Source of the DNA: Agapanthus africanus
Taxonomy: Eukaryota; Streptophyta; Magnoliopsida; Asparagales; Amaryllidaceae
Direction of reading: 5' to 3'
NCBI GenBank assembly: GCA_030015575.1
Contig: CM057339.1
Coordinates: 773,838,809 to 773,902,808 of the forward strand
DNA: 64,000 nt
A program made the position numbers and the translations under genes. The notes under the pieces are model-generated. The model searched no databases. It worked only from the letters and a program-made list of their open reading frames with translations, and was not told the origin of the DNA. Shown in pieces: positions 34,718 through 43,873 of the stretch (position 1 is the first letter of the stretch; each line of letters opens with the position of its first letter).

Positions 34718-35192
34718 TAATTTTTGCAAATACTTGGTCTTTCTAACCGCGTCCAAGAAGATCAACAACCCTGCCTCCTTTGTTGATGCCGTGATAACCT
34801 GTACCGTTTTGCTCCGTATCTAGAACCACAAAGCCCTGAGTAATTCCCAGCCCCTTCAGTCCATACATCCTTAGAAATTATCCCGTCTACCGTCATCGAT
34901 GGTGACCGATCGATGAGCTGCTCGGCAGTAGATTGGACCTCCACCCGAAACTCTCTCGGAACTTCAGCTATAAGTTGTGAATATATATTCTTCCCCAATA
35001 CCGTTCGAACCATCTACTCTGCTCGCTAATATACATAGGATTAAAAGTGATGTGATGCACGATCCTCCCTGACTTGCAGAACCCTCCACCATGATCGAAA
35101 CGAAGAACTTTCACGCGTTTCCCAAACTGCTTCTCCACAATAGTCTTCCTGAAAATCTCAAAATTCTCGATTTTCAGCTTTAAAAAGTACAC
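34713..35192 (-). mobile_element. Copia D1 integrase and RNase H remnants
   Basis: 35192-34968 carries 'EKQFGKRVKVLRFDHGGGFC', the second catalytic region of Copia integrase, and 35010-34840 continues with 'EVPREFRVEVQSTAEQLIDR'-'SPSM'. Close after it, 34800-34713 matches the RNase H of 37560-37640. Integrase directly followed by RNase H shows that the reverse transcriptase segment was lost. Fossil. Confidence 0.65.
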
Positions 35193-36716
35193 TCACAAGC
35201 AGGTACAGATGCAGAAATATTGGTCAATGGGGGCAAAATAAAGACAACAATGTTCTATTAAAAAGTCCTACTAAATAATATATAAAAAACATTACACAAT
35301 TTACAAAAAAAAAATAATCTTGAAAATAATTTTCTTTTCTTTTTTCAAACGCTCATCTCTGCTTTTTTTTTTTCCTTTTTCTTTTCTTTTCTTTTTTTTT
35401 TTTGAAAATGGATAACATATATTTCTTCCTTCATTTCCAACATTTCCACAAATAATTAAAGGAAGCAATAGTTTATGATCAATGATGTATGCATACAAAA
35501 GTTCAAAATATTAAATTGTAATCAAGCATGGTCAGTGAGATGTCTTTGTCCAGGATATTAATGAACCCAAACTCAACTTGTGAAATTTCTAAAACATTAA
35601 TATAAAAAAATAAAGAAAGGAAAAAGAGAAAGGAAAAAACAACATATATATAAATATAAAACATGCCAAAAGAAAATTTAAGCTGAAAAGGACTAATGCA
35701 GAAAAGGACCTTCCATAGAAGTCTTTTCAGTTTCCCAGTTTATTAACATGTTTTTACTAATTATCTTGGCATCGCCCAACTTAAGAAATAAATTTCAAAT
35801 AAAAATAATCAAACATCACAATACAATACTACCTTTTCAAACCCTTGTTATAATAATTGTGTGCTTTGGTTGCATTAGCACTTATATATTTATAAAGTAG
35901 TATAATAATGATCCGGATTTGAATCCTATCAGACGCATAAACATTTGCTCGAATACCTGATTATATGCTATTAGATATCACTTCTATAGAAATTCATTCA
36001 CTTTTATTAGTGCATTCAACCATCAACATTTATGCTGGTTGTTTATTCAATTGTATTCTTCTCATGTTCCACATAATATTATAGCTAGAACTTAACGGGG
36101 GCATGTGGTATTTTATAACTTTTTGAAATAAAATTAAACATCGTAAAATTTCTTCTCCTTCTTTTTTTATTTTACAAACCCCGTCCCATCCCACCTCTCT
36201 CTCTCACACACACACGCGCTAATTTATTACTCACTAAGATAAAATAGAAGGACAAAACTGTATATCTTGAAATCAAAGAAGTTATAAAGGGGAAACCCGC
36301 CCCCCCCCCTCCTTCCCACATGAGGCACTTTATAAACTTTTTATACCAACTTCTATTAGTTTTAGAGGCTTCGAATAGAAAATCAAATTCAATTTTTTGC
36401 AAGACAAAAAAATATTTTGATGAGAGAAAAAGCACCTATTCCTTCTAAAATTTCATTGATAATTGCTCGAATCATCGAAGTAGACCTTCAAAATAGTACT
36501 GTTTTAACCGGAAATTTATTTTAAATGTATTTTTAACAATGTCTTTAACTTTTATACACTGCAATTCAAGTGCAAAAATTATAATTGAGTATAATAGTAC
36601 TACAATAGTATTTAGATTCATAAGCGTGTGATTTTTATTGTAAAAATATACGTGGTGTAATTTAGGCAGCACATATGGCATGTTTAGACCTTCTGATATA
36701 TATTGATGGTGGTAGT
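35193..36716. other. AT-rich DNA with no recognised gene
   Basis: 1.5 kb holding polypyrimidine tracts (35335-35405), a (CT)n(CA)n microsatellite at 36193-36222 and a C-run at 36297-36312. No open reading frame, LTR or terminal inverted repeat was recognised. Confidence 0.5.
36193..36222. repeat. Compound microsatellite (CT)n(CA)n
   Basis: 'ctctctctctcacacacacacg' is visible directly. Confidence 0.8.
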
Positions 36717-37283
36717 GTTGTAATTTCTATCTCCGTAATTCTCAATGGAATCACAAACCACACCAAGAATTGCAGCGGAAAATTTATCAGGATCGCGTGC
36801 AAACAAACTTCTTGAAAAGATTAACTAAACAATCTACCAAAATACCGTAAGTTATGAGAAACACAAACCAAACAACACAAAACACAAGATTTAACCCAGA
36901 TTTAGCGCAACTGCACTTAATCTTTCAATCCGACGACGAGAACTTCCACTATCAAGAAAGGATTATACAAGAACGCTCTCACCGATCACCGCCCAATACA
37001 ATGTAATCTCTAACCCTTATAAAAAAAACCTCTCATTTATCTTCCTCTATCTTGATTTTACGGCCGCCTCCTTTTTATTGTGGAGAAATATTCGCAACGC
37101 TCTTTTTAAAACACTGGGCTATTTGGATTTATATTTATAGGCTACATCAATTTAGAGATAAGATTTAGATTTAAACTAGAATTACGAAGAGATAAACTTA
37201 AGATTTAAATTAATCGTCGTCAACTGCTACTCGATCTAGGCTTCAAAACTTGGATAATTTAAATCAAAATTAATAATCTCCAT
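36717..37283 (-). repeat. D2F 3' LTR
   Basis: It aligns with 48091-48674 from 'tgt(t/a)ataattt' to 'atttaaatcaaaat(t/c)aata'. A TATA box (minus, 37129-37140) is conserved. A purine-rich 'caagatggagat' on the minus strand at 37284-37295 is the polypurine tract. Confidence 0.75.
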
Positions 37284-37363
37284 CTTGATTTAAATTTGCA
37301 ACAATCTCGATACTTTCTTGAAAAACTTTGACTTCTAGCTCTCGTCTCGTCGTCATGACTTCA

Positions 37364-37700
37364 TCAATCAACTAGGCAGATCAAGTCTAAGAACTGCTTG
37401 AACTCAATATTCTGAATCATCACCGTATATGCAACTGTCAGATTCTCACGGGTACCAACCTTTATAAGAACCACATCTGTCTTTCCATCCTCCAAGAAGA
37501 ACACTCCCACCTCCGGTGGAATTCCAAAAACCAACAATTTTCGCAAATACTGGGTCTTTCTAATCACGTCCAAGAAGGTCAACACCCCTGCCTCTTCAGT
37601 TGATGCCGCGATAATAATCTGAAGCGTCGATCTTCCCGGCATTGCATCCATGCCCAACATGTAACCCATCCTCGACCTCCATCTGTCTCCATCACCGACT
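37364..37700 (-). mobile_element. D2F RNase H remnant
   Basis: 'RMGYMLGMDAMPGRSTLQ', then 'STEEAGVLTFLDVIRKTQYL' and 'FGIPPEVGVFFLEDGK', then 'IEFKQFLDLI' follow the order of Copia RNase H ('GYv...W.S..Q', 'STTEAEY', 'WLr.LL', 'CD...A', tail). D1 keeps a second copy. Fossil part, adjacent to the E insertion at 37791. Confidence 0.65.
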
Positions 37701-38900
37701 ATCCCTAAATGATGACACTAATCGGAAGTGCTCCACTAACTGAAAAACACAGGCTCAGTCTCTACCATCTCGTATTGAGTGAAAACATGCTGATCGCACG
37801 CTTTTGGCGTGTCGGATGTTCAAAGATTTAAAGTGTAACCGCGATCAGGACGGTGTCGCTATGCAGCTAGCCGGTGAGCACGGGTCGGTCCACAGGGAGA
37901 TGGTGGTATCTCACCTTCTTGTCTTAGACGAGTTAATAAAGAATCTGTATGTTGTTTGATCTAACCTATGTGTTTATTTGCAAGTATAAAGTTGTTAAGA
38001 AAAGATACGAGATTATAAGCTAAAGAAATCCGTACTCAAAACCTTTGAGCCGAGTCTTGACCAATTGAAGCTAAACAATCAGCAACAACGTGGATTAGGG
38101 GATTTAAGCGCGGTATTCGTGGAATCCGGCTTATTTACCCTTGTCCTTCCGTTCTTGTCTCTTGCTTTCGCCTCCGGCCAAACCGAACGCAACCGGTCGC
38201 GGTTAGTAATCACCGTTACCTTGTCAGGGTACGGTGCCTAACGGAGCGCTTGCGTATGGTTCGAGCGGAGTTCAAATGGAAAATAACGGGAAAAGGAATT
38301 GGCAAAGAAATGTAAACTTATAAAACCGTATTAATTCTTAACAAGAACAATAATTACAACATTCACAATATAAACAAAAGAGAACAAAAAGAAAAGAACA
38401 AAGAAAAGAAAAGATACAAGTATTTAAAGTGCATGAATAAAATTGCAAGTAATAAAAGCAAGAATGAAAAATGCAAGTAATAAATAAGCGAGTAATAAAA
38501 AGAATACGGAACTAGGACCCAAGCCAAGCATGTGCTCAATAACCAACCCTTAAACTTGCAAGCTCAATGAAGAACTTGCAAGATCAAGGGAAGGATAGAG
38601 AACGCATGTGAAATGAAGTGCTAGTCCGTGAGAAAATACGACCCTTGAGATCAATAACTAACTCTTAACCATTCAACCTCAATGAAGAGATTGAATGAGC
38701 AAGAGAAAGCAGAAATCTCAAGAGGGAGCAAACTAACAAGAAAGATAAAGAACCCTCATCTTCATTAATCTTCCACTCAAAAGCTCTCACTACAATGTCA
38801 TGGAGAAAGAATGAAGAAGAGGAAGAAGAAGAACAAAACAACAAAAAAAGAGAACAAAGAAAAGCTCCAAAATTGCTCCCTTGGTTAAGCTCTGGTCCGG

Positions 38901-38910
38901 GGTATTTATA
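38901..38910 (-). promoter_or_regulatory. TATA box of element E 3' LTR
   Basis: TATAAATACC on the minus strand; the identical box is in the right LTR at 44984-44993. Confidence 0.65.
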
Positions 38911-39001
38911 GGAGGGAAACTGGAATTCTAGGGCAACCATCTGTCCATAAATGAAATCCCCAAAATAACCCCAAAAGCTGACAGTGAGTGGGCCCCACCT
39001 T

Positions 39002-39049
39002 GCCGCGCATGCGCGGCCAATACCCTCTTTTGGCCGCGCATGCGCGGCC
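39002..39049. repeat. Pair of CpG-rich perfect palindromes upstream of the E TATA box
   Basis: GCCGCGCATGCGCGGC (39002-39017) and GGCCGCGCATGCGCGGCC (39032-39049) flank a 14-bp spacer. They lie about 100 bp upstream of the TATA box in the sense direction. The same pair is at 45085-45100 and 45115-45132. CpG density is far above the surrounding LTR. Confidence 0.8.
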
Positions 39050-39531
39050 GTACAGTGGAATTGGGCAGTGTGCTTTTTTGTGGGTTCCTGGTTGGTTGTT
39101 TCCTCGTGTTTGCCAACTTCAAAATGCGCAAAAGTCTTCAGAATAATTCCAGATTTCCAAGTCCAAGATTGCACTCTTTTCTTTACTTTTGACTTTATCT
39201 CCCTCGAGCTCCGCGCACCCATTGATTCTTGTGCAGCCCACCTCGTGCTCTGTGCTTGTCCCAGACACGAATGACTACTGTCACATGTCTTGTATCGGGA
39301 ACCGGTACTCGGCACTGGACGGATATGGATGACCGGAACCCGGCTTTTATCTGCTGTTGACAGATGTTCTGCTTTTGGCGTAACTGTGGAGAATTAATCC
39401 TGATTTGCAATATTTGTACTGGAAACCTGTATTCTGTAAACATGTAACAAACACGGATTAAAAGCACCTACCTATAAACACACGAGCGTAAGAATGGGCG
39501 GTATAAAATGCAATATTCTGATATGAACACA

Positions 39532-39571
39532 TACCCCCAAACTTAACTTTTGCTCGTCCCGAGCAAAACCA
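39532..39571 (-). repeat. Stem-loop plus AAGTTTGGGGG module 1 of element E
   Basis: On the minus strand, hairpin TTTTGCTCG-GGA-CGAGCAAAA is followed by GTTAAGTTTGGGGG. The same arrangement with different stems occurs at 40974-41010 and 41099-41137, and this copy recurs at 45615-45654. Confidence 0.8.
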
Positions 39572-40970
39572 ATTATTCACAAAAATAAAATGATAACCGC
39601 ACTTTCGCAGGGAACGCGATTGCACTGAGCATGTGCAACAAGCCGTTAAACCTCTAGGTGTCCCTAGTAGGAGGAGTGTTGTCTCCTGAGGGTTTTCAGC
39701 GGATACTACCCACAAAATCCGGTCAAGCTAGTTTTGTAAAATAACTAAGATTCAAGCCCCTAAAGTTTTGTTTCAGAAAATAACAATTCTATAATCCTAA
39801 GTTTAGACTATCGAACCTTTATTTTTCACATCTCTCTTCTTATTTAACTACAGATTTTATATGTCTTTACGTGCAGTGCAAAATAGTGTCGTTAAGTTCC
39901 CGAAAGGTCGAATAAAGTCATTATGTCACACAATAAAGCCCAGATAACAATTTTAAAAGGATCACATAAGTTTTATAAAGAGTTAAGCATTTTTCAAGTT
40001 TCGTTTTCCAGTAAGGTTTCAACTTCAGAATTTCAATCTTCCCTAACAGGAAACTAGGTCTTATTCTTCACTCCACCTTTTTCTTGTTTTCATTTCATAC
40101 ACACTTCTGTGAACGTGCAATAGTCTTTATCATAGAGTAAAACCTTCATATCTCCGTTAAATTTTTTTATAAAAGCTTGTCTTTTATCAAGATTATTCTC
40201 ACACAAAGAACCGTTAGGAATTTTAACTCGGAGAGAACACTTGCTTGACTTTGTTTTTATCTGAACTTTCTAGGCTTCTTAGCGAGCTTTGGGCCAATGC
40301 ACCCAAACCAGTTGGTTTTAGGGCATTAGGTGTAGAAACACCCCAGCGGACTTAATTACTCAAGTTACCTAGGTCCAAAAACAAAAGACACTTTGGCGTG
40401 AAAAACATGATGATTCAATACGAACGGAGATATAACCGGTAGTTCAATTATTTTTTGGATAAAAGACGTGTTTAGTGGGTTCGGTGTGTAATCATTCCAA
40501 TCAAGTTTCAGATGGGTTATTTTTCAGACTTAGTTCCAATTAAGGCATCAATAACATTCCTTCATATTCACTTACTTCATAAACTATTCTTGATATATTA
40601 CTTATTTCAGAACAAACCTATTTGATCCTCAGAAAATCATTGATCCATTTAAAAGTTTTTTAGACATAAAAGACTTGTCTTCTAATTCCCAAAACTCACA
40701 ACACGTGTAGTGTGATGTAAAGACGTATATCAACTATAGTTAACTTCAAAGGAGAGTTATCTTTCAGGTTTTCAAAATCTAAACATAAGATTTAGTTATT
40801 CCTATCTTTTCAAACAAAAACCGTCGAATGTTGAATCAGAGTTCTTCCACAAGCTAACTTGACAAAAAGTTTTTATATTTTTAGAAATTTTTCGATTTTT
40901 ATGGGTTTTTAATAAGGTATGCAAATGCAAAATATACAAATGAATGCGAAGGAAGAAAGCTTACCGAGCA
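39572..40970. other. Element E non-coding internal region
   Basis: 1.4 kb AT-rich, without an open frame of note, between the ORF and the 3' LTR. No motifs recognised beyond the flanking stem-loop modules. Confidence 0.6.
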
Positions 40971-40973
40971 CAC

Positions 40974-41010
40974 CCCCAAACTTAAACTTGACAGTGCCCT
41001 CACTGTCAGG
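40974..41010 (-). repeat. Stem-loop plus AAGTTTGGGGG module 2 of element E
   Basis: On the minus strand GACAGTG-AGGG-CACTGTC is followed by AAGTTTAAGTTTGGGGGTG. Confidence 0.8.
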
Positions 41011-41098
41011 CTATACCAAGAGGGTCAAAATTGCCGGCGCTCCCTAAAAACAAATTATATACAAAAAGGAAAACAAAAATATATACAAAAAAAGAGCC

Positions 41099-41137
41099 CC
41101 CCCAAACTTAAGTTAAACAGTGTTTCCACTGTTAAGC
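41099..41137 (-). repeat. Stem-loop plus AAGTTTGGGGG module 3 of element E
   Basis: On the minus strand TTAACAGTG-GAAA-CACTGTT is followed by TAACTTAAGTTTGGGGGGG. It lies just past the ORF end at 41152. Confidence 0.8.
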
Positions 41138-41151
41138 GTTGAAATTCAGGA

Positions 41152-42807
41152 TTAGGGGGGAAAGAACAGTATCCATCTATACAAGGCCTTACACAGGCCA
41201 AAGGTTAGCACCAACCATTCAAAGATCTTATCTCTATAAAGCAGTGGCTGGTGGAAGAAGGTGAAGGGGTAAGAAATGGAGACTACGCGAGACCGCTTGT
41301 GGAGAGAAGTGGAATGCGGTCTCGGTAGATGAGAAGAAGAAGAATGGCGGAAGGGAAAAAGAAGTGGAGTACGAACTTGAGGGTGCAAATGGAGTAAATA
41401 GATTAGCACAATTTGTGATGAGCGATGTGTAAAAAGCGATTGTGCTAATATATTTACCTGTCGAGAGATGGGGTCAAATCCCTCAAGGTTCGTAAGAAAC
41501 CATGGGTACGCCGAACTTGGTAAACCAGACAAATGATATGTAAGTGATACGGGTTCTTGCAAGGTCGGAACGATGGGAAGGATGGAGGGAAGTGGCTGAG
41601 GAAGGGTATCGGTTAAGGGTTCTGGAGGGTGTACACAGTCAGTGAAAGGAACAGGATGAATTGGAAAATCCGACTCATCATCTAGAACTGTTTCATCCTC
41701 AAAAATATCCTCAAAATTAAGCTTATCCATGCACATTTCATCAAAGTCCAGACGCATATGGGGTTCGGGAAAAACATTTAAAGACTCGGGATGATGAATT
41801 GGAGAGAAAAACCTAGTCAAATCTATGGGTTCATCATCCAAAATATCCCCAGCGTCAATATCCTCGATCAAGTGAAAATCTATAATCTCAGACACCTTAA
41901 CAATAGCATGGATATCAATCGATTTGGGTTCTAAAGTGGAGGTGTAGAGGTCAAGAGGATTGAGTATGGTTTCACTTGGAAGGGACCCTTCACAATCAGG
42001 TAAATCAAACACTACAAAGTCGCACAACTCATTAATCATTCTATCTTCAATTGACGAATCGTTGGGAACACAGGAGTTGTGGGATTCAATCTGAGATGGG
42101 TAGGTTTGATTTGGAAGGGGGTACATCTCACTCTCTCCACTCAATTTCACAGCCTGTCCTGCCGCCTCATCATACATTGAAAAAGTTGGAGCTAGTTGAA
42201 AACTAGCTACCGGATCACTAGGTTGTATGAGGGCGGCCATGGACGCATTCAAATCCATCGTCTGTTGTGAAGCTACCCTAAATTCTTCCAAGGACTGTTC
42301 TAAGCTAGACATAGGTTGTGAAGGGGTTTCAGTAAAAGATTCAAAGTTGTTTGGATACTGAAAACTCCCAAAAGGCCGATCTGATGCAATGTCTAGGGAA
42401 GGTGCAAAATTAGGGTAGGATTGGTAGGAATTGAATGGCTGGACAGGAGTGGGATCAACATTGGGATAAGAAGGTGAATGGAATTGTTGATCCCAAGAAT
42501 TTGTAGTGGTGAAAGGAGTGAAAGATCGGCTACGGGATTGTTCAATACGTTCAGCTAGAGACATAGGTCTTGGAACATGACTCGAAGAAGGTGTATCAAC
42601 GTAAGAAGGGGTGAATGTTTGAAATGGTTGATATGAAGTGGATTGCGGAGTCAAATTGTTTGTCCTAGACGCGTCTATCCGATCTTTCAAAGAAATTTTT
42701 GGCATGGATGGATCGTTCGAAGTTCGACCAAAACAAGAAGCGTAGGAAGTTATGTCTGGTTGTGGGTACCAAAGTTCGGCAAGAGTTTTGCGAGGTGGAG
42801 TACCCAT
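41152..42807 (-). CDS. Element E single ORF, 551 aa, unidentified (gag-like position)
   Basis: It starts at the ATG at 42807 (MGTPPRKTLAELW), about 1.05 kb after the primer site, and stays open to 41152. Residues 36-100 hold two related boxes, 'ISLKDRIDASR' and 'MSLAERIEQSR', each followed by serine/threonine/proline/phenylalanine-rich linker. The middle (about 255-390) is very acidic. The C-terminus (about 500-551) is basic and ends in a hydrophobic 'LVLTFGLCKALYRWILFF' that could be a membrane or packing segment. No zinc knuckle, protease DSG or polymerase motif is present. I do not recognise the family. Position suggests a structural protein of a non-autonomous Gypsy element. The open frame in a very young copy suggests recent selection, but youth alone could also explain it. 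Confidence 0.6.
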   Translation of the reverse strand: MGTPPRKTLAELWYPQPDITSYASCFGRTSNDPSMPKISLKDRIDASRTNNLTPQSTSYQPFQTFTPSYVDTPSSSHVPRPMSLAERIEQSRSRSFTPFTTTNSWDQQFHSPSYPNVDPTPVQPFNSYQSYPNFAPSLDIASDRPFGSFQYPNNFESFTETPSQPMSSLEQSLEEFRVASQQTMDLNASMAALIQPSDPVASFQLAPTFSMYDEAAGQAVKLSGESEMYPLPNQTYPSQIESHNSCVPNDSSIEDRMINELCDFVVFDLPDCEGSLPSETILNPLDLYTSTLEPKSIDIHAIVKVSEIIDFHLIEDIDAGDILDDEPIDLTRFFSPIHHPESLNVFPEPHMRLDFDEMCMDKLNFEDIFEDETVLDDESDFPIHPVPFTDCVHPPEPLTDTLPQPLPSILPIVPTLQEPVSLTYHLSGLPSSAYPWFLTNLEGFDPISRQVNILAQSLFTHRSSQIVLIYLLHLHPQVRTPLLFPFRHSSSSHLPRPHSTSLHKRSRVVSISYPFTFFHQPLLYRDKIFEWLVLTFGLCKALYRWILFFPP

Positions 42808-43853
42808 GATATGAAGAGAGAGTGAAAGAAAGGAAGAGAAAAGGGAGGGGAAAAAAGAATGTTTTTTTTTTAGTTAAATATATTACAAAAGAATGAAGTA
42901 TACACAAAAAGAGTATGGACAAAGATCATCACGACACAAAAATACCACTCACCTAATCGTTCTAGGGTTCACCTAGGTCAACTAGACCTGCTCAAGAACT
43001 TGATTGCCGAAATTAAACTGTGTCGAGAAACAGACTCACGATACACTGATCACGAGGCCAGGTAAGTGCAGAGATAAGGGGAGGTTTTCCAACGCTTTCG
43101 CGAAGTTCCTTAATTAAATAACCCTTTCTCTTTTGGCGGTTTCGCCGTTAACACTTTCCTAGACACCCCGTAAACAATATACCGTAAGCAAGCTTCTAAA
43201 TACAGTTAACTTCTCCTAGTGAGCGCGAAGTCCTTAAGGCTTAAAGTCTAGTTTCTTTTAAATTTTGTGTGGGTAACGTTATGCTCAGGTTCGTGATTTG
43301 TGGGCCACGGAAAAGGTGATGAAATCCTTTACCGTATGTTGTGGGGTTCGCTTGCCCTTAAGTCCGTATTAATTGATGCAATGCGCAAATCAATAAAAAT
43401 TCTATAAAGAATAAAACAATCGGTTTTTATTTTAAGCGCGGCGCTGCAACAAATACGGGTTAGTCAATTTTGGCGTTTGCTAGCGAACTTGCAAAGAATC
43501 CTGCAAAAGAATAGTATATTGGAAGCGTCGGATTTGAGAAGAAGGTGTTAGTAAAGTACGTACCGTTAAGTTTTGGGTTAGAAAACCCCCGTTGAATCGA
43601 ATCCGGTAAGCTTGAAAGGTTCGCTTGCGCGGGTCAAACTACCCGGATCTTTGGCACTGTACTTCGTAAACACCTTAGCCTTGAATGTACACTTTGCTCC
43701 CCACAATTGCAGTTTGCAACTTGCAAAAATCTGCACACTTGCCCACAAAAAAATGTTGTCCAAAAAAAAAACAAAAAGAATATCTTTTTTTTATATAAAT
43801 ATATACAAAAAGAATATTAACCCGAATAACAAGAAAGAAAATACGCTACCGTC
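42808..43853 (-). other. Element E leader between primer site and ORF
   Basis: About 1 kb untranslated leader. It contains the 73-bp block at 43094-43166 shared with the Copia H leader. Confidence 0.6.
43094..43166 (-). other. Shared leader block, element E copy
   Basis: On the plus strand it starts GCTTTCGC, then TTAATTAAATAACC, a hairpin GGCG-GTTT-CGCC, GTTAACAC and TTTCCTAGACAC. Copia H has the same ordered parts in exactly 73 bp at 54721-54793. Confidence 0.65.
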
Positions 43854-43871
43854 TCCCCGGCAACGGCGCCA
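43854..43871 (-). other. Element E primer binding site (tRNA-Asp type)
   Basis: TGGCGCCGTTGCCGGGGA on the minus strand, 2 nt from the LTR end; a well-known plant Gypsy primer site. Confidence 0.85.
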
Positions 43872-43873
43872 TT

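Larger units (their letters stand above)
27455..35192 (-). mobile_element. Copia fragment D1, split by element C
   Basis: 27455-27752 matches the LTR of the D2F Copia element and 27753-27881 matches its 3' internal end. Element C then intervenes, and 34713-35192 carries RNase H and integrase pieces on the same strand. The family is the same as at 36717-48674. Only partial domains remain, and the reverse transcriptase is missing. Strongly decayed fossil. Confidence 0.7.
37791..39571 (-). repeat. Element E 3' LTR
   Basis: 1781 bp of near-identity with 43874-45654. An alternative is that the true LTR is 1741 bp, ending at 39531 after '...gaacaca', with the adjoining 'tacccccaaactt' being the polypurine tract. 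In that case the extra 40 bp beside the right LTR belongs to a neighbouring E copy. Confidence 0.85.

Noticed and set aside
38665-39315. 216-codon open frame in the E LTR (also 44748-45398)
   Set aside because: It spans the TATA box and the CpG palindromes of the LTR and is duplicated only because the LTR is. No protein motif was recognised.
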